Assembly (NCBI GenBank): GCA_030705885.1 | Contig: JAUZPN010000001.1 | Location: 1 to 64,000 of the forward strand | Length of the DNA stretch: 64,000 nt | Direction of reading: 5' to 3' | From: Bacillota bacterium | GTDB lineage: Bacteria; Bacillota; Clostridia; Clostridiales; Clostridiaceae | Shown here: positions 49,464-58,714 of the stretch, in pieces | How positions within the stretch are numbered: the first letter of the stretch is position 1 | Layout of the letters: every line of letters starts with the position of its first letter | Position numbers and translations under genes: made by a program | The notes under the pieces: generated by a model | What the model saw: the letters and a program-made list of their open reading frames with translations, nothing else | What the model was told of the DNA's origin: nothing | The model's database searches: none

Positions 49464-49730
49464 ATGGCAAATATTAAATCCGCTCAGAAAAGAATAAAAG
49501 TAACTGAGACAAAAACTCTTAGAAATAAGATCATTAAATCAGCACTTAAAACTATTATTAAAAAGTTTGAAACTGCTGTAGCAAGTGGAAATGCTGAAGA
49601 AGCTAAAGTTACATATTTAAGCGTAACTAAATCTTTAGATATGGCTGCTTCAAAGGGTATTATCCATAAGAATCTAGCTGCCAGAAAAAAATCAAGATTA
49701 GCAGTTAAGTTAAAAGCATTATCAGCTTAA
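49464..49730 (+). CDS. rpsT: 30S ribosomal protein S20
   Basis: 88 aa from ATG at 49464 (GGGGGTGA upstream; GTG at 49455 is inside that site). [13 protein letters not shown] start, long helices and a Lys/Arg-rich end [20 protein letters not shown] are S20. It binds 16S rRNA. Opposite strand to its neighbours, as in Bacillus. Confidence 0.98.
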   Translation: MANIKSAQKRIKVTETKTLRNKIIKSALKTIIKKFETAVASGNAEEAKVTYLSVTKSLDMAASKGIIHKNLAARKKSRLAVKLKALSA

Positions 49731-49746
49731 CTTTTCTCAATAAATT

Positions 49747-49777
49747 AACCGGTGTATAATACCGGTTATTTATTTTT
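49747..49777 (+). terminator. Intrinsic terminator of rpsT
   Basis: AACCGGT, 7-base loop, ACCGGTT, then ATTTATTTTTT. It runs up to the holA stop codon on the other strand. Confidence 0.85.
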
Positions 49778-50799
49778 TATAAAATAACATTAATAATAAG
49801 CAGTTCCATTTGAATTTTTAGATTTACTGAAGAACTTTTTATAATTTTCTCAGTACTAAGGCATTTATCTAATGCATTTTTAAGCTGTTTTACTGTAAAT
49901 TTCCTGCTTTGCATTATCATTTTATCACAAATATATGGATTTAGTTTTAGCTCAGAAATCAAGTTCTCTTTTTTCTTACCATCTTCAATTCCTGCCTTAA
50001 TGTTAAATAGAAGCCTAAACTGCCTTTCTATCATAAATAAAATCATAGGTATTTTTTCACCTTTAAAAATCAATTCATTTAAAATATCAAGTGCTTTTTC
50101 AGGCTTTTTTTGTGCTAAAGAATCTACTAAATCAAAAATATCATTATCAGATTTTTGAGGCAGCATAAGTAAAATATCATTTTTAGTTATTTCCCTTTCA
50201 TCTGTAAATGAGCACAGCTTTTCTACCTCATTAAAAATAATATTCATATCTGGATCTACATTTTCACAAAAAAATTTAAGTTCTACTTTACCAATATCTT
50301 TTTTATTATCATCAAAGATCTTTTTTACCTTTTTTTCAAGATACATTCCTTTTAATTTATCAAATTTAATACAGTAAGCTTTTTTTTCAAGCTTCTTAAT
50401 CTTACTGCTTACTTTTTCTCTTTCATCTTCAAAAACATAATAAACTATTAATATAGTATATGGAGCTGGATTCTCCAAATATTTATATAATACATTAAAT
50501 TTATTGTTTCCTTCTTTTTCATTGCTGTCTCCGCCTTTTAAAAAGCTGCTTCGATATACTACTACTATTTTCTTATCACTCAAAAAAGGAGCTGTTTCAC
50601 ATACATTTATAACTTCTTCTAAGCTTGATGAATTTCCATCAAACTGAATATAATTTAAATCTATAAAATTCTTATCTAAAACAGTTTTCTTCATTTGACT
50701 TATATTTTCTTTCATCAATTGTTCTTCAATTCCATAAAATATATAGTTTCCATCTATATTACCCTTGTTTATTTTATTTTGCATCTCATCTATATTCAT
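49777..50799 (-). CDS. holA: DNA polymerase III delta subunit
   Basis: 340 aa. AAA+ delta fold: an N-terminal module with YIFYGIEEQLMKE, the KIVVVYRSSF strand and a C-terminal helical domain (FIERQFRLLFNIKAG in pattern). It opens the beta clamp in the clamp loader. 18 bases after comEC, as usual in Firmicutes. Confidence 0.93.
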   Translation of the reverse strand: MNIDEMQNKINKGNIDGNYIFYGIEEQLMKENISQMKKTVLDKNFIDLNYIQFDGNSSSLEEVINVCETAPFLSDKKIVVVYRSSFLKGGDSNEKEGNNKFNVLYKYLENPAPYTILIVYYVFEDEREKVSSKIKKLEKKAYCIKFDKLKGMYLEKKVKKIFDDNKKDIGKVELKFFCENVDPDMNIIFNEVEKLCSFTDEREITKNDILLMLPQKSDNDIFDLVDSLAQKKPEKALDILNELIFKGEKIPMILFMIERQFRLLFNIKAGIEDGKKKENLISELKLNPYICDKMIMQSRKFTVKQLKNALDKCLSTEKIIKSSSVNLKIQMELLIINVIL

Positions 50800-50817
50800 A
50801 AAAACACTCCATTATAT

Positions 50818-52596
50818 TTAACTTAAAGAATATACTTTATTTGAAATAATCATATACTTTATAAAATCTTTATCTGATAAAATTAAACTATTATTATTTC
50901 CAAAATACTTTTTCTTAGGTAGTTCAATTATAACACATTTTTCATCTAAATCCTTTAACTTATCAGAATATCTGGTAAAAACTATTTTTCTATTATTAGA
51001 ATGTAAATTTAAATCAATAGCTTTATATTTTTTACCATAGTCTGAAGAAACCGAAAATATTAAGTTATTATTAAACTTTATAGTACATCCATTTTGAAAA
51101 TTGTTTATCACCTTGTCTGCACCATACTTACTGCAAAGATTAGACTTTTTATCTTTTGTATCATTTGTAAGTAAAATAGTTTCGGAGTGATATTTTAATA
51201 AGATATTATCATAAGATCCAGAATTTAAGACTTGAACTTCAGGGAAAACATAATAATTTTTAAAAATTATTAATACAAACATTAATGCAGGAACTAAAAT
51301 AAATTTCTTATGATTATATTTAACTAAGATATAACTAACAATAACAGAAAGTAATACAATTCCATCCAAAAATCCTGCACTAACAACAGGAGGTGAAAGC
51401 TTTAAAAGAATATAATCTGCTCCATCTAAAGCTATTAATAAATTCTTTAATAAAAAGTTTAAAAACTTAAAAATAAAATTTATTTTCATAAATATAAGTG
51501 CTGAATTTCCTATAATTACAATAGCTGAATATATTGGAGCTAAGAAAATATTTCCTAAAATAAATCCCCAGCTTATATTACCAAATGTCATAGCAGCATA
51601 TGGCATAGAAAAAGTCTGTGCACTAAATGTTAAGCTGATAGATTCATTAATTTTCGTTGGCAGAAAGTAAAAAAATCTTTTTAGTTTTTTATAAAATAAT
51701 ATTATTCCAAGAGTCGCCAGTATAGTTAAGATAAAACCAGAATTTAAAACATAAAATGGCTTATAACAAAGAATTATCATAGCTGAAAGGCTCAATGATG
51801 ATAAACCATCATACTTTTTACAGAATTTTTTTGATAATTTTAATGTAATTATCATTATAAAGGATCTTATAGTTGCTGGCTGAAGTCCTGTAAAAATAAT
51901 GTATACAATTGAAATTAAAGATGCAGGTATCATACCTAACAAACATTCAATTATTTGAAATATAAGTGCAATATGAAATCCAGATACACTAACTGCATGA
52001 ATTACACCTAACTGCTGAAATTGGTTTTTCTGATTTTGAGTTAGATTTTTAGTATCACCAAAGCAAAGAGACATAACTATAGCTGATTTTTCACTACCTA
52101 AACTTTCAGAAAACTTACTACTGATTTTTCTTTTAATATCATAAAGATAATATATATAATCTTTATTACATTTTTTGATTTTATAAGCATTAAATTGACC
52201 AACAATACCATTAGCATAATCCGCTTTTGGCTTGAAGGTGCCATATGCAGTTATATTTCTTCCTTCTTCTAAATTAGCTTCATTACTATACAGCAAAATA
52301 TCTTTTCCATTAAACTCTGCAATTGAATAATTATTTTTATTCTGTATAATCCTTAATTTTATACTATTAGATTTATAACTTATATCAAAATAAAGCATAA
52401 AAGTAACAATACCAATTAAATAAAAAAATAAAATAATTATAAAAAATCTTTTATTAATTGTAAAAAAAATTATAAGTAAAAAAGATGCAGCTAAAATTAA
52501 AGCTGCACCCTGCATAAAACTATCTTTAATCATATAAGAGGAAAGGCATCCTAAAAAGATTGAAACAGCAAAATAAACTAAAGGTTTTTTCATCAT
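50818..52596 (-). CDS. comEC: ComEC/Rec2-type DNA uptake channel, without a canonical metallo-lactamase domain
   Basis: 592 aa, shorter than the 750-800 of typical ComEC. About three N-terminal membrane helices and an OB-like DUF4131 region are followed by the competence domain with VIHAVSVSGFHIALIF near residue 200 and about seven more helices. The last ~120 residues have the strands of a beta-lactamase-like domain (VQVLNSGSYDNILL) but none of its HxHxDH metal ligands. The channel could still carry single-stranded DNA inward; the nuclease-like part is lost. It overlaps the preceding small gene by 4 bases (ATGA). Confidence 0.85.
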   Translation of the reverse strand: MMKKPLVYFAVSIFLGCLSSYMIKDSFMQGAALILAASFLLIIFFTINKRFFIIILFFYLIGIVTFMLYFDISYKSNSIKLRIIQNKNNYSIAEFNGKDILLYSNEANLEEGRNITAYGTFKPKADYANGIVGQFNAYKIKKCNKDYIYYLYDIKRKISSKFSESLGSEKSAIVMSLCFGDTKNLTQNQKNQFQQLGVIHAVSVSGFHIALIFQIIECLLGMIPASLISIVYIIFTGLQPATIRSFIMIITLKLSKKFCKKYDGLSSLSLSAMIILCYKPFYVLNSGFILTILATLGIILFYKKLKRFFYFLPTKINESISLTFSAQTFSMPYAAMTFGNISWGFILGNIFLAPIYSAIVIIGNSALIFMKINFIFKFLNFLLKNLLIALDGADYILLKLSPPVVSAGFLDGIVLLSVIVSYILVKYNHKKFILVPALMFVLIIFKNYYVFPEVQVLNSGSYDNILLKYHSETILLTNDTKDKKSNLCSKYGADKVINNFQNGCTIKFNNNLIFSVSSDYGKKYKAIDLNLHSNNRKIVFTRYSDKLKDLDEKCVIIELPKKKYFGNNNSLILSDKDFIKYMIISNKVYSLS

Positions 52597-52880
52597 TTTG
52601 TACTGCTTAAAATATTTGGAACACTGTAAGGTTCAAGCTTAAAATCTCTATTATTGCTTACTTCTAATGTTATCTGAACTAATTTTACGCTTGGGTCAAA
52701 ATTTATTTCCTTAACAGCAGGTATTCCATCTTTACCTTTCATTTTAAAATATAAATCTGTAATTTCTTGTGCAGCTTCCTTTGTCAGCTTATCATAGCTA
52801 AAAAAGTAATCCTCTTCTGGAATGTTTAAAAACTCCGTTGTACTGCCTTTAATAACAGTTTCAAATATGTTTTCAAACAC
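52593..52880 (-). CDS. Small hypothetical protein ahead of comEC
   Basis: 95 aa from GTG at 52880, with GGAGGTGG 5 bases upstream. Not recognised. No membrane helix. Mixed charge with a C-terminal beta pattern VKLVQITLEVSNN. It overlaps comEC by 4 bases, so it is translationally coupled and probably serves the same operon. Confidence 0.65.
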   Translation of the reverse strand: MFENIFETVIKGSTTEFLNIPEEDYFFSYDKLTKEAAQEITDLYFKMKGKDGIPAVKEINFDPSVKLVQITLEVSNNRDFKLEPYSVPNILSSTK

Positions 52881-52945
52881 AAATACCACCTCCATAATTT
52901 ATTTTATCCAAATTGTATTGATTTAATCATGGAGAAATGAGGATA

Positions 52946-55546
52946 CTAATTTTTATCTTTTTTTAATTTAAAATAAGTAATTAATGAGACTTCAATTATT
53001 ACAAAAATAAGAATTACTATTATATCAGCTATTTTTAAGGAATCTGAAAAATGTACAATTTCTTTTGATATAAAAATCATAGAAAATTGTATAATTGAGC
53101 CAAATAAAATAAATAAATTAGATTTTCTATTTTTAAATATAGAAGAATCAAAGAAAGCATAAATTAAAAATAATTCTGAAAGCGAAACTAATTCAAAAAT
53201 AGTAAATTTGCTAAAAACGCCATAATTACTAATAATAAGTATTAAAAATGATGATATTATCATGTAACATATTTGTATTATAATTTTTTTATCTATAAAG
53301 TTCTTAAAAATATATTTATCAATTGAAAAACTTTCAAAACTTTTAGGATCACTTTTTATTTGATGATATAATACAATTGAACTTAACATAATGCTGTATA
53401 TATTAAACCATATAATTTCAATAAAGGTAAATACAGCTTTTTGACAAAACAGCAGTCCTAAAATTGATAAAGAACCTTGTATAATATTGCAAACTATATA
53501 ATAGGAAATTATTGTAAAAATAATAAATAAAGCTTTTTTACTATTTTTAAATATATTTATTATATTTAAAAAAATCGTATTTTTCAAATAAATATCAGAA
53601 GTATTTTTAATGACATCACTGCAATTATCTCCAACTGCAATGCTTACATTACTTTTTCTAAGTGCTGATATATCTGAAAGTTTAGTTCCTCCAAAAGCAG
53701 ATTTATATCCTTGTTCCATAAACATTTTACTAATTCTTAATTTCTGTTCAGGTTTTACTTTTGAGAAAATATTATAATTTTTAATATTTTTTTCAAGCTC
53801 ATCATCTGTAATATTATCTAATTCAACATTTGAGATAACGTTCTCATCACTGAAAATTAAATTATCAGCTTTTCCAAAAGCAGTTGCAGTTAATTTGTTT
53901 TCATCAGTAAAAATTACTGGTTGTATATTATTATTTTTACAAAATTCTATACTTTCAGCTAAGCCTTCATTAATTGGATTTTCAACAGCTGCAATGCCAA
54001 CAAAAACAAGATTACTCTCTATATTCTCTGATAAACTTGGCTTATATGTAAAATTTCTATAAGCATAAGCTATAACGAAAAAACCTTCACAGCAGAATGA
54101 ATTATCTATTTCTTTATACTTTTCAATATCTTCTGTTGCAATTGCTTTTTCTATGCCATTTTTCAAAATATGTGTACATTTAGTAAGTAAATTTTCTACT
54201 GAACCTCTTGTATATGATCTGTAACTAATATTTTTAAATTTATATAATCTTGTTACTACAGTCATCATATCTCTATCTGAATCATATTGTATCTGAAATA
54301 TTCTAGGATTTTCTTTTAGAATCTCTGACTTAATAACATTATATTTTTCTCCCAGTTTTATAAAAGCTCTTTCTGAAATTTCATTAATAGAATTAGGATG
54401 CTGTATATACTCTGAAATAGAGTCATTACATATAAGCGCAATTTTAAGCATACTATATGTAATTTCATCTAAGCCTTCCATATCCGTTAAATTAATTAAT
54501 TTTTCACTAGAATACATTTTAACAACATTCATTTCACTCTTACATAGTATTCCAATTTTATCTAAACACAATACATTAATATCTGTAAACTCTTTAACTA
54601 CAGATAAATCTTTAAAAACAGCTCCATTTTTCTTAAATTCCTTTAAAATTAAATATGAAATCATAACAATTAATATAATACCAATAACAGGCATCACGGA
54701 AAGTGCAATAATATCAGCATTAATTAGTACTTCATTCATATGTTTATTTAAAATAAGTCCAAAAATTATAGAAATAATAAAAATACCTGCAGAAATTTTA
54801 CTTAGAATATCAATAATTTTATATAAGCTTGTCTTAAAAGTATTGTCATTTTCATTCTCTTCGATAAACATATTAATAACATTATCAATTTGAGTATCCT
54901 TACCTTCAGCTATTACAATTCCTGTTGCACTTCCATTAACTACCACAGAAGATTTAAAAAGAATATTCTTCATCTCTGATAAAGAAAGCTCATCTTCATC
55001 TATTTTAGCTTCATACTTTTCAGAAACATAAATTTCTCCTGTAACAGCTGTTTCCTTAACTTTTAAATTATCACTTTCAATTATCCTTAAATCTGCAGCA
55101 GCAGATTCACCCTTGTCCACAAATACAATATCTCCAATTACTAATTCTTCAGAAGATATCTTCATTATTTTTCCTTCTCGAACTATTTTGGCATATCTAG
55201 GATTCAATTTTTCTAACTCATTAAGTTTTTTAGAATTTTTAAATTCATTTATGAACATAAGAAAAGTATTAACAAATAAAATTAGGAAAACAACAATTGA
55301 TTCAATAATCATATTATTGATTAAAAAAATGCATGATATAAGAACCATAATTAATATAAAAAGCCAAACTTGTTTAATCAGGCTTTTTATATTATTATTT
55401 AATGTTTTATTTTTAGAATTTATAACAGCTTTTTCATTTTTGTTTTTTGAAAGCATTTCCACTTGGCTTAAGCTTAACCCATTCCTTGCATCACTGTTCA
55501 ACTTTTCTACAACATCACTCCAAGAATTGCTATACCATTCTTTCAT
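52946..55546 (-). CDS. P-type ATPase-like membrane protein with degenerate catalytic motifs
   Basis: 866 aa with the layout of a P2-type (Ca/Na-like) ATPase: N-terminal cation-ATPase domain, membrane helices near 61-100 and 252-303, a C-terminal six-helix part, and A, P and N domains. The key motifs are damaged. DKTGT becomes DKIGI (Asp329 kept), TGES becomes TGEI (169-172), the PEGL-type ion site is MPVIG (285-289), GDGVND becomes GTKLSD, and the KGAPE nucleotide motif is RGSVE. It is full length and in frame, so it is not a fresh pseudogene. It may work as a sensor, lipid binder or partner subunit. No ion can be assigned. Confidence 0.85.
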   Translation of the reverse strand: MKEWYSNSWSDVVEKLNSDARNGLSLSQVEMLSKNKNEKAVINSKNKTLNNNIKSLIKQVWLFILIMVLISCIFLINNMIIESIVVFLILFVNTFLMFINEFKNSKKLNELEKLNPRYAKIVREGKIMKISSEELVIGDIVFVDKGESAAADLRIIESDNLKVKETAVTGEIYVSEKYEAKIDEDELSLSEMKNILFKSSVVVNGSATGIVIAEGKDTQIDNVINMFIEENENDNTFKTSLYKIIDILSKISAGIFIISIIFGLILNKHMNEVLINADIIALSVMPVIGIILIVMISYLILKEFKKNGAVFKDLSVVKEFTDINVLCLDKIGILCKSEMNVVKMYSSEKLINLTDMEGLDEITYSMLKIALICNDSISEYIQHPNSINEISERAFIKLGEKYNVIKSEILKENPRIFQIQYDSDRDMMTVVTRLYKFKNISYRSYTRGSVENLLTKCTHILKNGIEKAIATEDIEKYKEIDNSFCCEGFFVIAYAYRNFTYKPSLSENIESNLVFVGIAAVENPINEGLAESIEFCKNNNIQPVIFTDENKLTATAFGKADNLIFSDENVISNVELDNITDDELEKNIKNYNIFSKVKPEQKLRISKMFMEQGYKSAFGGTKLSDISALRKSNVSIAVGDNCSDVIKNTSDIYLKNTIFLNIINIFKNSKKALFIIFTIISYYIVCNIIQGSLSILGLLFCQKAVFTFIEIIWFNIYSIMLSSIVLYHQIKSDPKSFESFSIDKYIFKNFIDKKIIIQICYMIISSFLILIISNYGVFSKFTIFELVSLSELFLIYAFFDSSIFKNRKSNLFILFGSIIQFSMIFISKEIVHFSDSLKIADIIVILIFVIIEVSLITYFKLKKDKN

Positions 55547-55591
55547 AAAGGAAACCCCTCCTGTAACAAATAATAATTACTGAATTTTTAA

Positions 55592-55942
55592 CTAGAACAT
55601 TCCTCCGTTCCAGCCCCAATTACCCTGTGCTACCTCAGTAAATATAACATAAATATTTTCTCCAGAAATGGACAACTCCTTGGTAAATGTTTTGCAAACC
55701 TCTGATGTAAAAGTTTCCTTCTCTTTATTTGATTTTATACCTAAAATCTTAACTTCAATAACAGCGGCCTTTTCTTTTTTTTCACCTTTAAAATAAATCG
55801 TTTCTTCTTCATTAAAGCCTACAAAAAGCCAGTCTTCACTTTTCCCAAGAACATCCTGCATAAGCTTACCAAGCTTTGCTTTAAGTATATCTTTCTTTTC
55901 ATCTGATAATTTCATTGTTATTGTTGAACTAATATAAGGCAT
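55592..55942 (-). CDS. MIF-like tautomerase
   Basis: 116 aa. Pro2 after the start Met is the catalytic base once Met is removed. The C-terminal ENIYVIFTEVAQGNWGWNGGMF follows the animal MIF end (…NVGWNNSTF). The fold is beta-alpha-beta twice and the length matches MIF. Probably a phenylpyruvate-type tautomerase; the physiological substrate is unknown. Followed by the P-type ATPase-like gene after 45 bases. Confidence 0.85.
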   Translation of the reverse strand: MPYISSTITMKLSDEKKDILKAKLGKLMQDVLGKSEDWLFVGFNEEETIYFKGEKKEKAAVIEVKILGIKSNKEKETFTSEVCKTFTKELSISGENIYVIFTEVAQGNWGWNGGMF

Positions 55943-56064
55943 TTTAAAACACTCCTTTTAATTTTTATTATTATATAATGCATTATGTTTATTAAATATA
56001 TAAATTATATCATTTCCATAAATAAAGGTAAATATTTTTGTCAAATTAACTTGAATTATTATAA

Positions 56065-56165
56065 TATACTATCCTTGTCACATTTAGTTCCAATTAATTT
56101 GTGAATGATAGCGGAGAGAAGCTTCTTTTAGAAATTTATTGGAACTTTGTGACGAGGATAGTATA
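56065..56165 (+). repeat. Palindromic repeat, copy 11 (best terminal match)
   Basis: 101 bases. TATACTATCCTTGTCACA at the left and TTGTGACGAGGATAGTATA at the right match as terminal inverted repeats. Ends 5 bases from the helicase stop codon. Confidence 0.93.
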
Positions 56166-56170
56166 AAATC

Positions 56171-58528
56171 CTATTTCCAAAATTCCCTTAATTGTTTTTT
56201 TAGCATCATCATATTACCTACTCTAAAACTCGGAAACCACTCTTTAGGAAATAACTGCATATAACTTTTACTAGTGAACCTCTCATCTATAAGCAATATA
56301 ATTCCTCTATCAGTTTCTGTTCTGATTACCCTTCCAGCTGCTTGTAATACTTTGTTCATTCCTGGATACATATACGAATATTCATATCCTGAATTATTCT
56401 TTTTGTTAAAATAGTCTTTAATAATATTTCTTTCAAAGCAAATTTGAGGCAGCCCGACACCTACTACAATAGCTCCTATCAATCTATCATGTTTTAAGTC
56501 TATTCCTTCAGAAAATAAACCGCCTAATACACAAAAGCCTAAAATTCTATCGTTTATATTTTGCTTAAATGATTCTAAAAATTTATCTCTTTCTTCTTCA
56601 GTCATATTATTAGATTGTATTGTTGTATTGATATCTGGATATCTATCTATAAAAACAGTATAAACTTCATTCATATACTTATATGATGGAAAAAACACTA
56701 TATAATTACCATGTTTCTGTTCTAAAACTACTTTTATATAATCAGCTATTATTGAATATGTTTTGTCTCTATTATTGTATTTTGTTGATATATTATCAGC
56801 AATTAATATAGCCCTATTCTCTATATCAAAAGGCGAAGACAGCCTTATTGTATAACTGTCTTTTCCACCGCCTAAAATATCCGAAAAGTAGTCAATTGGC
56901 ATTAATGTTGCAGAAAAAAATACTGCTGATTTTCCTCTCTTTACTGCTTCACTTAACAAGTATGATGGATCAAGACAAAACAATTTAATCTTAGTATCAT
57001 CTTTGCTGTTTTCGACATATGTAATGTATCTTTCATCATACAATTCTGCTATTCTCATAAATGTTAGTACACTAAAATACATTTCAAGCATTTTTTCATG
57101 CAATTCGCTCTCTTCATTCCTTACAAGCCATTCCTCAGATTCACTTATAAATTGATTAATTAATGGATATATGTCTTTAGGTTCATTTTCTTGAACATAA
57201 TAACTATCATCATTACATTGTTTTTTCATAGAAATCATAAATTGATTTATTTTGTTCAAAGATTTAGCAATTCTTGGTTCTTTATCTTTTAACAATTTCT
57301 TTAATTCCAAAACAGGCTTTTTATAAATTTCAGCAGAAAACATTTCTCTTGCTCTATCTACAAGATTATGTGCTTCATCTATAAGAAAAGTGAATTCACC
57401 TGAATTGTCAGTAAAAAACCTTTTAAGATATACCCTAGGATCAAAAACATAATTATAATCACAAATTACACAATCAGCCCAAAGAGTCAAATCTAATGAA
57501 AATTCAAATGGACAAATTTTATGTTTTCTAGAATAACTTTCAATTACTGACCTTGTAAAATAATTTTCCTGCTGAATTAAATCAAGGATTGCATTATTAA
57601 CTCTGTCAAAATGTCCTTTTGCAAATTCACAATACTCAGGATTACAGATAGACTTTTCTTTAAAGCATATTTTATCCTTTGCAGTGAGTGTTATTGTCTT
57701 AAACTCAAGACCTTTTTCTTTCATTTTAATAAATGCTTCTTCAGCCACATCTCTAATAATAGTTTTTGATGTAAGATAGAAAATCTTTGATGTATGTCCT
57801 TCAGCTATTGCCTTTATTGTTGGAAATAATGTTGATATAGTCTTTCCTATACCTGTTGGAGCTTGAATAAATATTTTTTTATTTTGGACAATAGTCTTAT
57901 ATACTGAAACAGCCAATTCCCTCTGACCTTTTCTGTATTTTTCAAAAGGAAATTTCAATTCCTTTATTGAATCATCTCTCTTATTAATCCAATCACTTGT
58001 AACTGATGCCCAAATTAAGTATTTATCAATCAAACAATAAAAGGACTCTCTTATTTCATCATAATTAATAATTTTTATAAACCTTTTGATTTCATAAGTT
58101 TCAATTTGATAATATGTTAATTGAATTCCTATTTGATCAAGATTATTCTGCTCACAATAAATAAAGGCATAACATTTTGCTTGTGACCAATGTGTCTCAT
58201 TATAATTTTCATCTATATATTCTAAAGGTCTGCTTGTAGTCTTAATTTCGTCAATTGTAATTATATCAGCACTTGAGATAATACCATCTGCACGTCCCTC
58301 TATAATAAAATTAAAACCTTTATATTCTAAAGGATACTTTAAAGATACTTCTGATATATAACCTTTATCCTTATCTTTATTTTCCTTTTGAATCTTTTGA
58401 TGAGCTTTAGTTCCCTCAAGTGCTCTAGAACTGCCCATAAATTTTGAGTCTATGTCACCAGACCTCATAATAAATTCGACTAAATTCCTAACAGATATTT
58501 TTATTTTATTTTTTTCTAAGTCTTTCAT
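56171..58528 (-). CDS. DinG/XPD-family helicase with N-terminal Cas4/RecB-like nuclease domain
   Basis: 785 aa. Residues 1-130 carry a PD-(D/E)xK nuclease signature: His43, Asp81 (EGRADG), Glu94-x-Lys96 (IDEIKT), and QxxxY-like SQAKCYAF. The helicase follows with Walker A QAPTGIGKT (about 222-230), an iron-sulfur site of Cys288, Cys295, Cys300 and Cys339, and DEAH (384-387). The C-terminal part holds motifs V-VI (GLFSEGIDLKHD, QAAGRVIRTETDRG). It is a 5'-3' DNA helicase of the superfamily 2 iron-sulfur type. Probably repair or recombination-intermediate processing; no phage or CRISPR genes are nearby. Confidence 0.9.
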   Translation of the reverse strand: MKDLEKNKIKISVRNLVEFIMRSGDIDSKFMGSSRALEGTKAHQKIQKENKDKDKGYISEVSLKYPLEYKGFNFIIEGRADGIISSADIITIDEIKTTSRPLEYIDENYNETHWSQAKCYAFIYCEQNNLDQIGIQLTYYQIETYEIKRFIKIINYDEIRESFYCLIDKYLIWASVTSDWINKRDDSIKELKFPFEKYRKGQRELAVSVYKTIVQNKKIFIQAPTGIGKTISTLFPTIKAIAEGHTSKIFYLTSKTIIRDVAEEAFIKMKEKGLEFKTITLTAKDKICFKEKSICNPEYCEFAKGHFDRVNNAILDLIQQENYFTRSVIESYSRKHKICPFEFSLDLTLWADCVICDYNYVFDPRVYLKRFFTDNSGEFTFLIDEAHNLVDRAREMFSAEIYKKPVLELKKLLKDKEPRIAKSLNKINQFMISMKKQCNDDSYYVQENEPKDIYPLINQFISESEEWLVRNEESELHEKMLEMYFSVLTFMRIAELYDERYITYVENSKDDTKIKLFCLDPSYLLSEAVKRGKSAVFFSATLMPIDYFSDILGGGKDSYTIRLSSPFDIENRAILIADNISTKYNNRDKTYSIIADYIKVVLEQKHGNYIVFFPSYKYMNEVYTVFIDRYPDINTTIQSNNMTEEERDKFLESFKQNINDRILGFCVLGGLFSEGIDLKHDRLIGAIVVGVGLPQICFERNIIKDYFNKKNNSGYEYSYMYPGMNKVLQAAGRVIRTETDRGIILLIDERFTSKSYMQLFPKEWFPSFRVGNMMMLKKQLREFWK

Positions 58529-58567
58529 ACCTGCAAATCCTCACTCTGAATAAAAAATATTAATTTC

Positions 58568-58612
58568 TATACTATCCTCAGTCACAAAATTCTAATAAAT
58601 TTCTAGGAAAGC
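58568..58612 (-). repeat. Palindromic repeat, copy 12 (truncated)
   Basis: TATACTATCCTCAGTCACAA and the first inner arm AATTCTAATAAATTTC are present. The right half is lost in AT-rich sequence. 40 bases upstream of the helicase gene. Confidence 0.75.
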
Positions 58613-58628
58613 TTAACCTTATATATTA

Positions 58629-58656
58629 TTGCTTTATTTTAATTAACTGATATAAT
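58629..58656 (+). promoter_or_regulatory. Putative SigA promoter of the PF06541 gene
   Basis: TTGCTT, 16-base spacer, TATAAT. Moderate match. Confidence 0.45.
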
Positions 58657-58714
58657 CTAATTATACCATTTATTTTAATTTATTTTTTTTATTTATGAAA
58701 GGTAATATACAATT

